64,000 nt of DNA from SSC4 sp964443225. GTDB taxonomy: Bacteria > Chloroflexota > Anaerolineae > SSC4 > Amarolineaceae. How positions within the stretch are numbered: position 1 is the stretch's first letter; the number at the start of each line of letters is the position of its first letter. This document shows, one piece after another, positions 42,163 to 50,734 of the stretch. The DNA is taken from positions 6,910 to 70,909 of the forward strand of contig CAYUCC010000022.1 in the NCBI GenBank assembly GCA_964443225.1, read 5' to 3'. The notes under the pieces were generated by a model, which saw only the letters and a program-made list of their open reading frames with translations, made no database searches and was not told the origin of the DNA. The position numbers were made by a program, and so were the translations under genes.

Positions 42163-43956
42163 ATGTATATTTTAGGTGTCTCGTGTTTCTATCACGACTC
42201 GGCAGCGGCGTTGCTGTGCGATGGCCAGTTGATCGCGGCCGCTGAGGAAGAGCGTTTTTCGCGTATCAAACACGATTACGGTTTTCCAACCCACGCCATC
42301 GAATTCTGCCTGCAGCGGGCCGGCATCACGGCCGATGATCTCGACTATGTCGTTTTCTACGAAAAGCCGCTGCCCAAGTTCGAGCGGATTTTGTTGACGA
42401 TCCTGCAGACCGTACCGTATTCGTACACGGTCTTCCGCGAGGCGATGATTGCCTGGTTCAACGAAAAGCTGTGGGTCAAGGGGCTGCTGGTGGGCAAATT
42501 GGGTGTACCCACCCAAAAGATCCTGTTCGCCGACCACCACATGTCGCACGCGGCCAGCGCATTCTTCTGTTCGCCCTACCACGAAGCCGCGATCATGACC
42601 GTCGACGGTGTGGGTGAATGGACGACCGCCTCCCTCGGCCACGCGCGCGCGAATTGGGATGGTGCGGGCGAAAACCGGATCGTCCTCGACCAGGAGATTC
42701 GTTTCCCGCACTCGTTGGGTTTGCTGTATTCGGCGTTCACTGCCTGGTTGGGTTTTCAGGTCAACGAGGGTGAGTACAAGGTCATGGGCATGGCGCCCTA
42801 CGGCACCCCGCGTTACGTCGACCGCGTCGAAAAACTGATCGATGTCCGAAGCGATGGGTCCTTTGCACTCGACATGAGTTACTTCCGCTTCCATCGATCG
42901 ACCGAGAGCACCTACGGGTCGCGCTTCGAGGACCTGTTTGGCCCGGCGCGCGATCCCAACGCACTGTTTGTCACCGATCTCACACACCCCGGCAGCGACA
43001 CTGCGCGTGACGTGGTCGAGCGTAACCAGTACTATGCGGATGTCGCAGCCAGTGTTCAGGTCCTCACCGAAGAAACCCTGCTCAAGATGGCGCACGCCGT
43101 GCATGCCCGTACCGGCCTGAAACACCTCTGTCTGGCGGGCGGGGTGGCCCTCAACAGCGTGGCCAACGGTCGCCTCCTGCGCGAGACACCCTTCGAGTCG
43201 GTCTACATCCAACCCGCGGCCGGCGATTCCGGCGGTGCCCTGGGTGCCGCGCTCTGGGCCTGGCACGTCGTGCTGCAGAAGCCCCGTCAGTTCACCCTGG
43301 AGCACTGCTACTGGGGCGCTGACTACGATGCGGCGGCCATCGACGAGTTCCTGCGGTCCAGGAGTATTCCCTACCAGGAACTACCGGAGGAGACGCTGCG
43401 CTCCCAGCTGGTCGACGATCTGCTCGCTGGCCGAGTGATCGGCTGGTACCAGGGACGTTTCGAGTGGGGACCGCGTGCCCTGGGCAATCGCTCCATTCTG
43501 GCCGATCCGCGGCGCGCTGAGATGAAAGAAATCGTCAACGAAAAGATCAAGTTCCGCGAGCCGTTCCGTCCCTTCGCCCCCGTGGTCCTCGAGGAGGCGA
43601 CCAGCCGCTATTTTGATTTTGCCGACGCCTCGGCTCACTACCCGGCACGTTTTATGCTGCTGGTGGAGCCGGTCCTCGAAATGCGCCAGCACGAGATTCC
43701 CGCCGTGACCCACGTTGGCGGCAGCGGACGCCTGCAGACGGTGCGCCGCACCTGGAACGAACGCTACTACGATCTGATCCACGACTTTGGACAGGCCACC
43801 GGCACCCCGGTGCTGCTGAACACGTCGTTCAACCTGCGCGGTGAACCGATTGTCACCACGCCAGCCAACGCCTTCAATACGTTCAGCCGCAGCGAGATCG
43901 ACGTGCTGGTGCTGGGAAACCATCTTGTACGCAAGGAATGGATGAATCGTCCGTGA
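42163..43956 (+). CDS. Carbamoyltransferase (NodU/CmcH family)
   Basis: I chose ATG 42163, where MYILGVSCFYHDSAAAL begins the conserved N-terminus. The 597-residue enzyme has an N-terminal Kae1/ASKHA-like domain with AAAEEERFSRIKHD, DHHMSHAASAFF and MTVDGVGEWTTA, and LCLAGGVALNSVANG. The C-terminal domain contains FEWGPRALGNRSILADPR, KFREPFRPFAPVV and PVLLNTSFNLRGEPIV. Members transfer a carbamoyl group from carbamoyl phosphate, through an adenylated intermediate, to hydroxyls of sugars or antibiotics. The acceptor here is unknown. Its last 19 bases overlap the SGNH hydrolase gene, so they are coupled. Confidence 0.93.
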   Translation: MYILGVSCFYHDSAAALLCDGQLIAAAEEERFSRIKHDYGFPTHAIEFCLQRAGITADDLDYVVFYEKPLPKFERILLTILQTVPYSYTVFREAMIAWFNEKLWVKGLLVGKLGVPTQKILFADHHMSHAASAFFCSPYHEAAIMTVDGVGEWTTASLGHARANWDGAGENRIVLDQEIRFPHSLGLLYSAFTAWLGFQVNEGEYKVMGMAPYGTPRYVDRVEKLIDVRSDGSFALDMSYFRFHRSTESTYGSRFEDLFGPARDPNALFVTDLTHPGSDTARDVVERNQYYADVAASVQVLTEETLLKMAHAVHARTGLKHLCLAGGVALNSVANGRLLRETPFESVYIQPAAGDSGGALGAALWAWHVVLQKPRQFTLEHCYWGADYDAAAIDEFLRSRSIPYQELPEETLRSQLVDDLLAGRVIGWYQGRFEWGPRALGNRSILADPRRAEMKEIVNEKIKFREPFRPFAPVVLEEATSRYFDFADASAHYPARFMLLVEPVLEMRQHEIPAVTHVGGSGRLQTVRRTWNERYYDLIHDFGQATGTPVLLNTSFNLRGEPIVTTPANAFNTFSRSEIDVLVLGNHLVRKEWMNRP

Positions 43957-45299
43957 CACATGCGATCTGGCGCGTCGTGCGCGGTGTACTGCTCGCTGTC
44001 TTTGGTGTGGTTGCAGCCCTGGTCCTGCTGGAACTTGGCGTGCGGGTGCTTGGCCTGGCACCACCACCCGAAAGTCCCGGTTGGTTTTGGCAGGGGCCAA
44101 ACCCCGAAACCGGCTGGAGCCACATCCCAGGTGCGACCGGGCGCTGGTTCAACCCGCGTCACGAGTACGATGTCGACGTCACAATCAGCAGCCAGGGATT
44201 ACGCGACGTGGAACACGACGTGCCCAAACCGGCGGACGTCTTCCGAATCTTGATTCTGGGCGATTCTTACGTCGAAGGCATACGCGTGCCGTTGGAGCAG
44301 ACGTTCGGCAAACGCCTGGAGGATCGTCTTAACCAGGCGGGTCTGCCGATCCGCTTCGAGGTCGTGCTGGCTGGCGTCAGCGCCTGGGGCACCGATCAGG
44401 AGCTGCTGTGGTTTCGTGACGAAGGGGTGCGTTACGAGCCAGACCTGGTGCTGTTGGGGTTCTTCCCCGGTAACGACTTCCTGAATAACTCCGAAGCGCT
44501 GGAAACGGCCAATTTTGGTGGCATTCGTAAGCCGTTTTTTCATCTGGAGAACGGTGAGCTGGTGCTGAAATACTACCCCTTCGACCCGGCCACGGTACCT
44601 GCCAGCGAAACCGATCGTTCGCCTGGCACCGAGGAGGCGGCCGTCACCCCGAGCGAGCTGGAAAGCGCCCCCTTTGCCTCGTGGCGTCCGTGGCTGCACG
44701 AGAACCTGGCCCTCTACCGCTACACCATTCCGCTGGTGCGCGATGCCGTGCCAGGCCTGGCCAGGGCCATGGTCCGCTGGGGTTTGATCGAACCAGGCCA
44801 GGAGGAGATCGACGCGGCGCTGCCTGCGGACTATATCCCGGTTGCCTACGGCGTCTATCGCCGGCCGCCCGATCAAGTCTGGCAGGATGCATTCACACTG
44901 ACGAACGCCATCATACGGTCGATGGACCGCGAGGTGGCCGAGCAGAGCGGTGCGCGCCTGGCAGTGGTGGTGCTGACCGCCCAGGAGCAGGTGTATACCG
45001 ACCTGTGGAACAGCCTGCTCGATCGTTACGCACCGATGCGCGAGGCCGATTGGGACCTGGAGCAACCCAACCGCATCGTGCACGGGATCCTGGACGGCGC
45101 CAACATACCGTACGTCGACCTGCTGCCCACGTTCCGTACCCAGACCGAAGGTCCCAGCGAACTCCTGCATTTCCGACACGATGGACATTGGACTGCGGCC
45201 GGTGAACAACTGGCTGCTGATACGATCTATGACTTCCTTGTGACTAACCGCCTGGTACCGATTGCCGGGTCCGCCACCGAGCCCGCTGACGCACCGTAA
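43938..45299 (+). CDS. Membrane-anchored SGNH/GDSL hydrolase
   Basis: The 453-residue product has an N-terminal membrane helix (VLLAVFGVVAALVLLELGV). The SGNH core follows with block I ILILGDSYVEG (Ser), a Gly-Asn in LLGFFPGNDFLNNS and the catalytic Asp-His in FRHDGHWTAAGEQLAA. There is a long insert between the blocks. Such enzymes esterify or de-esterify surface glycans. Overlap with the carbamoyltransferase gene suggests both modify the same exported polymer or metabolite. Confidence 0.85.
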   Translation: MDESSVTHAIWRVVRGVLLAVFGVVAALVLLELGVRVLGLAPPPESPGWFWQGPNPETGWSHIPGATGRWFNPRHEYDVDVTISSQGLRDVEHDVPKPADVFRILILGDSYVEGIRVPLEQTFGKRLEDRLNQAGLPIRFEVVLAGVSAWGTDQELLWFRDEGVRYEPDLVLLGFFPGNDFLNNSEALETANFGGIRKPFFHLENGELVLKYYPFDPATVPASETDRSPGTEEAAVTPSELESAPFASWRPWLHENLALYRYTIPLVRDAVPGLARAMVRWGLIEPGQEEIDAALPADYIPVAYGVYRRPPDQVWQDAFTLTNAIIRSMDREVAEQSGARLAVVVLTAQEQVYTDLWNSLLDRYAPMREADWDLEQPNRIVHGILDGANIPYVDLLPTFRTQTEGPSELLHFRHDGHWTAAGEQLAADTIYDFLVTNRLVPIAGSATEPADAP

Positions 45300-45311
45300 G
45301 GAGAAGAACGA

Positions 45312-45500
45312 GTGGACATCAAACGTACGACACGCGATGCCGGCGCACGGGTCAGTCTCGTGGGTGAGATGATGGCCTACCTGACGAAACGTCGTCTGTG
45401 GTTTCTCATTCCGATGATAACTGTCCTGCTGTTGTGTGGTTTGTTGATTGCGCTGGCCCAGGCGACGGCAATTGGCCCCTTCATCTACACGCTGTTTTGA
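45312..45500 (+). CDS. DUF5989-family small membrane protein
   Basis: GTG 45312 has a ggagaag SD. The 62-residue protein reads SLVGEMMAYLTKRRLWFLIP then a hydrophobic helix and ends AIGPFIYTLF. This matches the DUF5989 pattern: a 'LxGE(F/M)xxFLxxRKxWxLxP' start and a 'APFIYTLF' end. These proteins often follow carbamoyltransferase and SGNH genes. The function is unknown. Confidence 0.85.
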   Translation: MDIKRTTRDAGARVSLVGEMMAYLTKRRLWFLIPMITVLLLCGLLIALAQATAIGPFIYTLF

Positions 45501-45554
45501 CCCGAATGCCATGAAACACTGGCTGGACGGCACCTCCCCCAGGGACCGGCGTAG

Positions 45555-47675
45555 ATGACCGCTGATCGTTGGGCGGCCAGGGCACTGCCGTGGCAGGATC
45601 GACTCTACCGGTGGCTGCTTGGCGTGCTGTTCATAATCGGCGCCTGTGCAGTTCTCCTGGTCGATCTCCAGGGCGATCGGATCGATCTGGAAGCCAGCGA
45701 GATCAGTCCGGTCGATGTACGCGCAACCCGTGCGATCACGTACGTCAGCGCCCGCCTGACCGAGCAGGAACGGCAGCGTGCCGAAGAAGCGGTTGCCCCC
45801 GTCTACGAACCGGTCGACGCCCGCGTGCGACGCGATCAGATCGCCCAGGCGCGCGCCGTATTGGCTGCCATCGACGCCCTGCGCGCCGACCCCTCATCCA
45901 CCCCAACCGCCGCCGATGCCACTGCGCTCACCACCGGACTCTTCGACCCCGCCCTTGTCACGACCACGTTGTCCCTCAGCGATGCCGCCTGGGCACGGGT
46001 CAAAGCCGAAATGCCAACCGTGCTCGACCGGGCCTTGCGCGACGAGATTCGTGAGGACCAGCTGGAGGCCAAACGTCGCCAGGTTCCGACGCTGGTGGGA
46101 CTCGAACTCAGCGAGGAGGAGTCAGCCGTCACCGCGATCCTCGTACAGTCGTTGATGCGCCCCAACAGCCGCTACAATGCCGAAAAAACCGCCGAAGCCA
46201 GGGAGCAGGCCAACGCGGCCGTGGCACCGGTGATGGTATCGGTGCAAAAGGGTGAAATTATCCTGCGTGCCGGCGATCGCGTTCAGCCGGAAGACCTGGA
46301 AACCCTGGAGGCACTCGACCTGCGGCAAAGCGACTGGAGCTGGCCTGAGGCGCTGCGCACCGTGAGTGTGGTGGTCCTGCTCGTCGTGCTGCTTGGCTTC
46401 TACGTGACGCGGTTCATCCCTGAGTTCTGGGGGCACCGTCGTCAGGCTATCCTGTTCGTGGCCCTCCTGCTGCTCTTTGTCCTGGGTGCACGCTGGATGA
46501 TTCCGGGGCATGCCGTGCAGCCCTATCTGTTTCCTGCCGCGGCGCTCACCATGCTGGTGTCTTTGCTGCTCGATGTTCGTCTAACCGCAGTCACGATCCT
46601 GGCCATGACGCTGCTCGTGGCTTTTTTGACACAGGGCGCGCTCGACCTGGTGCTGTATGTCGCCGCCGGCAGCCTGGCGGGGGTGTTGGTGTTGGGTCGC
46701 GGGGATCGCATCAGCCTGTTTCTGCTGGCCGGCGTTGCCGTTTCAGCGGTCAACCTGCTGATCGTGGCGATTTTTCACCTGGTGGAACGCTCGTTGGACT
46801 GGACCGGTATGTCCCAGCTGGCCCTGGCTGCGGTGATCAATGGGACACTGGCGAGCAGCCTGACGCTGCTGGGGGTCTATCTCCTCAGTCCCCTGGTGGG
46901 GGTCGTCACCTCGCTGCACCTGGCCGAGCTGGGCCGCCCAACCCATCCCTTACTGCGCGAGCTGGTGCTGCGCGCGCCTGGCACCTACCACCACACGCTG
47001 ATCGTCAGCAACCTGGCGGAGCAGGCGGCGCAGGTCATCGGTGCCGATGCCAATTTGACGCGCGTGGGCGCTTACTACCACGACGTGGGCAAGATGGTGC
47101 GCCCCTACTTTTTCATCGAAAATCGGGTAGGTGACGTCAACCCGCACGATCACCTCGATCCGGTTACCAGCGCCGGCATCATCAAGAACCACATCAGCGA
47201 TGGCCTGGAGCTGGCGCGCAAGTACCGTCTCCCAGCGCGTATCCAGGACTTCATCAGCGAACACCATGGTACCAGCCTGGTCATTTTTTTCTACCGCACC
47301 GCCTGCACCCAGGCCACACCCGAAAAACCGGTGGTAGAAGCCAGTTTTCGTTATGCCGGGCCGCGCCCCCAGAGTCGCGAAACCGCCGTGTTGATGCTCG
47401 CCGACGTGTGCGAGGCCGTGGTGCGCAGCCAGCGTCCCCATTCGACCGAGGAGCTCGCGGCCTCCGTGCGTCACATGATCGAGCGACGCCTCCTGGACGG
47501 TGAGCTCAGCGAAAGCCAGCTGACGCTGCGCGACCTCGACTTGATCGCCCAGGCGTTCGTGCGGGTCCTCCAGGGCATCCACCACCCGCGACTGGAATAC
47601 CCGAACGTGCTGCCATCCATTACCGAGCACCCACCCACAGAAGATCAAGAACAACAGACTGATGGAAACAAATAA
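45555..47675 (+). CDS. pgpH: 7TM-HD phosphohydrolase (PgpH-type c-di-AMP phosphodiesterase)
   Basis: The 706-residue protein has an N-terminal helix, a large extracytoplasmic domain (about 40-270), seven hydrophobic helices (about 275-450) and a cytoplasmic HD domain. The HD motif is in TYHHTLIVSNLAEQAAQVIG and AYYHDVGKMVRPYFF, with a further metal-site His in DFISEHHGTSLVIFFY and RETAVLMLADVCEAVV. This is the 7TMR-HD family, which in Firmicutes hydrolyses cyclic di-AMP. The gene order pgpH-ybeY-dgkA supports orthology. It overlaps ybeY by 14 bases. Confidence 0.9.
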   Translation: MTADRWAARALPWQDRLYRWLLGVLFIIGACAVLLVDLQGDRIDLEASEISPVDVRATRAITYVSARLTEQERQRAEEAVAPVYEPVDARVRRDQIAQARAVLAAIDALRADPSSTPTAADATALTTGLFDPALVTTTLSLSDAAWARVKAEMPTVLDRALRDEIREDQLEAKRRQVPTLVGLELSEEESAVTAILVQSLMRPNSRYNAEKTAEAREQANAAVAPVMVSVQKGEIILRAGDRVQPEDLETLEALDLRQSDWSWPEALRTVSVVVLLVVLLGFYVTRFIPEFWGHRRQAILFVALLLLFVLGARWMIPGHAVQPYLFPAAALTMLVSLLLDVRLTAVTILAMTLLVAFLTQGALDLVLYVAAGSLAGVLVLGRGDRISLFLLAGVAVSAVNLLIVAIFHLVERSLDWTGMSQLALAAVINGTLASSLTLLGVYLLSPLVGVVTSLHLAELGRPTHPLLRELVLRAPGTYHHTLIVSNLAEQAAQVIGADANLTRVGAYYHDVGKMVRPYFFIENRVGDVNPHDHLDPVTSAGIIKNHISDGLELARKYRLPARIQDFISEHHGTSLVIFFYRTACTQATPEKPVVEASFRYAGPRPQSRETAVLMLADVCEAVVRSQRPHSTEELAASVRHMIERRLLDGELSESQLTLRDLDLIAQAFVRVLQGIHHPRLEYPNVLPSITEHPPTEDQEQQTDGNK

Positions 47676-48159
47676 CTTGCACGAAGAAACCCACGCCGAC
47701 GGGCCGATAACCATTGTGATCGATGAGCCTTTTTTGCCGTTGGTGGACGCCGATGCACTGCGCAGCGTGGTGACCCACGCCCTGGTGCTGGAGGATCAGC
47801 CCGACGGCGAGCTCACGATGGTCATCACCGACAATGACCAGGTGCAGGCGCTCAACCGAACGTACCGCGGACTCGACGAGCCGACCGATGTCCTCTCGTT
47901 TGCGGCTCAGGAGACATTCGCTGAGGCGGAGGACGTGCCGTTCGTCTCCGCACCGGAGGCGGCACGTTACCTGGGCGACATCATCATTGCGTATCCCTAC
48001 GCCGCGGCCAATGCGGCCGCCCTGGGACGCGCCGCGGCCGATGAGATTGCGCTGCTGGCGGTGCATGGTACACTGCATTTGCTGGGCTACGATCACGGAT
48101 CACCCGCTGAAGAAGAGGTCATGTGGGCACACCAGACACGGATCCTGTCCGGCGCGTGA
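47662..48159 (+). CDS. ybeY: Endoribonuclease YbeY (16S rRNA maturation)
   Basis: The 165-residue protein has the zinc-binding motif HGTLHLLGYDH, and upstream the typical LNRTYRGLDEPTDVLSF with YLGDIIIAYP. Length and motif order fit YbeY, a single-strand-specific RNase needed for 16S rRNA 3'-end processing and ribosome quality control. It is embedded between pgpH and dgkA with overlaps on both sides. Confidence 0.95.
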   Translation: METNNLHEETHADGPITIVIDEPFLPLVDADALRSVVTHALVLEDQPDGELTMVITDNDQVQALNRTYRGLDEPTDVLSFAAQETFAEAEDVPFVSAPEAARYLGDIIIAYPYAAANAAALGRAAADEIALLAVHGTLHLLGYDHGSPAEEEVMWAHQTRILSGA

Positions 48160-48533
48160 GACCACCCACCCGTTTTCTGGAATCCTTCCGTTACGCCGGG
48201 CGCGGCATGCGCGAGACCTGGCGCACGCAGCGCAACCTGCGGGTTCAGGTGCTCGTGGGTCTCGTTATCATCGCCCTGGGTTGGTGGCTTGGTGTGAACA
48301 GCCTGCAGTGGGCCGTGTTGGTGCTGACGATGGGTCTCGTACTCGGTCTGGAAATGCTCAACCGGGCTGTGGAAGCCCTGGGTGATGCCGTTACCGACGA
48401 AGATCACCCGCTGGTGGGCAAAGCCAAAGATGCAGGCGCCGGTGCCGTGCTGATGGCAGCGTTGGCAGCCGTCATCGTTGGGCTGCTGATTCTCGGCCCA
48501 CCCCTCTGGCAGCGGCTGTTCGGTCCGGTTTAG
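48156..48533 (+). CDS. dgkA: Diacylglycerol/undecaprenol kinase family protein
   Basis: I chose GTG 48156, in a GTGA overlap with the ybeY stop; GTG 48123 would overlap much more. The 125-residue protein has three hydrophobic helices and the family motif LEMLNRAVEALGDAV followed by KAKDAGAGAVLMAALAA. In Gram-positives this enzyme recycles undecaprenol by phosphorylation at the membrane. Its stop falls inside the arm of the palindrome that follows. Confidence 0.92.
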   Translation: MRPPTRFLESFRYAGRGMRETWRTQRNLRVQVLVGLVIIALGWWLGVNSLQWAVLVLTMGLVLGLEMLNRAVEALGDAVTDEDHPLVGKAKDAGAGAVLMAALAAVIVGLLILGPPLWQRLFGPV

Positions 48534-48600
48534 AGCCTATCCGAATAACCCGATTTTGGCCTCAATAAGGCGACTGAGGGGAGTTATTCGGATAGGCTCT
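48532..48600. terminator. 18-bp perfect inverted repeat spanning two convergent stop codons
   Basis: Arms 48532-48549 and 48583-48600 are perfectly complementary with a 33-nt loop containing a further cctca/tgagg pair. The left arm begins in the dgkA stop and the right arm ends at the stop of the minus-strand lipoprotein gene. A bidirectional terminator or mRNA 3'-end hairpin is the likely role. Confidence 0.8.
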
Positions 48601-49544
48601 TATTGATCGACCTGGTACGCCTCGGTGAGCACATCGACCGCCGCTGCCCGCGCCCGGTCGGCATCGGCCCCCAGCCCCAGCGCAATGCTCCACTCGCTGG
48701 CGGGCACCAGCCACACGGTCAGCGTGGCATCCCCGCCCGGTCCCGCCGTTTCGTACGCCTGATCGAGGCGGAAATCGCGCAGATCGTTCAGGCCATCGTT
48801 CAGGCCGGCATAACCGGCGGAGGCGGTGACCCAGGGGGTGTCGGTTGCCAATGCGACGAAGGTGGGTGCGCCCTCCGCCGGCTGGCGGTCGCTCAATACC
48901 GCCACGGCTTCCGACAGGTTGACCGCCACGCTGTCTCCTTCTGCCGTATTGGCAAGACTGGGCGTCGCAACCAGGTACACCTGGTAGTCGATGCTGCTGC
49001 CGCTCAGCGCTTCGAGCCGTGCGCGTACGATCAAACCATCGGTGGTGGCCGCCGGCGTGACTTCCTCGACCAGCCGGTAGCGACCGTCGCGATCGGTGTA
49101 GGTGATGCGCCATGCCTCACCTGCCGCAGCGGGCGGCTCGATTTGCACGTCGGTATCGTGAACGACGTCGTGTAAAAACGTGCGGCCATCGCTCACCAGG
49201 AATCGCAGCGACCGCAGATTGGACTGCGCAGGCTGTGGCCAATTCAAGCCGCTAATGTCGCCCTGGTTGACCCAGAACGGTACCCCCACCGACTCTGCGG
49301 TGACGGGTGTCGCGTCCGCAGCGGGCGTCACAGTGGGTGCCGCGGGTGTCTGCGGCGTGGGGGCAGGACCATTGGGTACGGGCGCGACGTAGGGTGGCTC
49401 ACCGGCGGGTGTTGGCGATGGCAGGATGATGGCGACGGCAGGTGCCGGCGTTACCGCTGGCGTGGGAGTCGGTCCCTGGCATGCGGTCAGGTCCAAAATC
49501 AGCACGAGGCCCATTGCGCCACAGCACAACCGCAGGACCCGCAT
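48600..49544 (-). CDS. Lipoprotein with glucodextranase-N-like domain, no catalytic domain
   Basis: The start at 49544 has gaagg at a good distance and leads straight into a lipoprotein signal (LVLILDLTAC). After a long Thr/Pro/Ala-rich spacer come WRITYTDRDGRYRLVEEVTP, RLEALSGSSIDYQVYLVATP, SAGYAGLNDGLNDLRDF and SIALGLGADADRARAAA. These follow the order of the N-terminal beta-sandwich of GH15 glucodextranases and bacterial glucoamylases. The (alpha/alpha)6 barrel that normally follows is absent. It may be a carbohydrate-binding surface protein. The stop lies in the palindrome at 48532-48600. Confidence 0.6.
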   Translation of the reverse strand: MRVLRLCCGAMGLVLILDLTACQGPTPTPAVTPAPAVAIILPSPTPAGEPPYVAPVPNGPAPTPQTPAAPTVTPAADATPVTAESVGVPFWVNQGDISGLNWPQPAQSNLRSLRFLVSDGRTFLHDVVHDTDVQIEPPAAAGEAWRITYTDRDGRYRLVEEVTPAATTDGLIVRARLEALSGSSIDYQVYLVATPSLANTAEGDSVAVNLSEAVAVLSDRQPAEGAPTFVALATDTPWVTASAGYAGLNDGLNDLRDFRLDQAYETAGPGGDATLTVWLVPASEWSIALGLGADADRARAAAVDVLTEAYQVDQ

Positions 49545-49597
49545 GAACGTTGCCTTCGTTGGGAATACCACGTTGGTCACACCTCGATTCGACTCGT

Positions 49598-50608
49598 TCA
49601 CGGCGTCTGCACTTTGAGGACCGCCGCGCCCTGGATCTGGCTGCGTTTGAGGCGGCGCAGCACCTGGTTGGCTTCTTCGAACAGCGAAAAGACCTCCACG
49701 TGGGTATGGATCGGAATCGTATGGGCCAGGCGCAGCAGTTCTTCGGCATCCTGACGTGTGGCATTGGCCACACTGCGAATCGTCCGTTCCCCGTAGAGCA
49801 GGTGATAATCGGTTTGGGGCAGGGGGCTGCTGTGAATGCCCGCCATCGCCACCGTGCCCCCTTTCCGCAGAATGCGCAGCGCCGCCTGCGTGATAGCACC
49901 CGACGGTGTGAAGTTGATGGCGCCATGCACGGCATGCGGTGGGGTCTCGTCCGGCTGGCCGACCCAGGCCGCACCGAGGGCAGCGGCGTGTTGGCGGTGT
50001 TCGGCGCTGCGGGTCAACACGTAGACTTCACAGCCCCAATGCCGCGCCACCTGGATCGCGATGTGGGCACTGGCACCAAAACCAAACAGGGCCAGGCGCT
50101 GACCGGGTACCACGTCGCTGAGGCGCAGGGCGCGGTAGCCGATGATGCCTGCACACAATAAGGGGGCCGCCATTTCATCCGCAAAATCATCCGGCAGGCG
50201 GCACACGAAATCAGCCTGGGCCAGCATGGCGTCGGCGTAACCGCCGGGGACGTGCAGGCCGCTGAAACGTGCCTGGTCGCACAGATTTTCGCGCCCGCTC
50301 TGGCAGAAGTCACAGCGGCCACACGTGGCGTGCAGCCAGGGGACCCCCACGCGGTCACCGATGGCCCACTGCGTCACCCCAGGCCCGCACGCCTCGATGA
50401 CGCCCACCACCTGGTGCCCCGGGACGAGCGGCAGCAGGGGCAGCTCCAACTCACCTTCCACGATGTGCAGGTCGGTGTGGCACACACCGCACGCCCGCAC
50501 ACGGATGCGTACCTGGCCGGGACCGGGCTGCGGATCCGCAGACTCGGCCAGAACCAACGGGTCCGCCTCGTCGACGCGCTGTGGTGCCAACAATTCCATC
50601 GCGTACAT
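49598..50608 (-). CDS. Zinc-dependent alcohol dehydrogenase (MDR family)
   Basis: The 336-residue enzyme has GVCHTDLHIVEGEL with the catalytic-zinc Cys, GHQVVGVIEACGPGV, the structural-zinc cysteines in CGRCDFCQSGRENLC, and a Rossmann segment in LALFGFGASAHIAIQVA. Ala in place of one Gly of the usual GxGxxG is notable. It lies upstream of the lipoprotein gene on the same strand with a 53-nt gap. It oxidises alcohols or reduces aldehydes with NAD(P). Confidence 0.92.
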   Translation of the reverse strand: MYAMELLAPQRVDEADPLVLAESADPQPGPGQVRIRVRACGVCHTDLHIVEGELELPLLPLVPGHQVVGVIEACGPGVTQWAIGDRVGVPWLHATCGRCDFCQSGRENLCDQARFSGLHVPGGYADAMLAQADFVCRLPDDFADEMAAPLLCAGIIGYRALRLSDVVPGQRLALFGFGASAHIAIQVARHWGCEVYVLTRSAEHRQHAAALGAAWVGQPDETPPHAVHGAINFTPSGAITQAALRILRKGGTVAMAGIHSSPLPQTDYHLLYGERTIRSVANATRQDAEELLRLAHTIPIHTHVEVFSLFEEANQVLRRLKRSQIQGAAVLKVQTP

Positions 50609-50734
50609 CGCTGACCTCGCGTGAAAAACTGGATGGCCACTATACCATAGTGGACAGTTAGGGTCAATTCGCCATTTGCATTATAATACGCGTTCGCAGC
50701 GCCAGACTTTCGTCGTGAGCCAGATCGGATCGAC

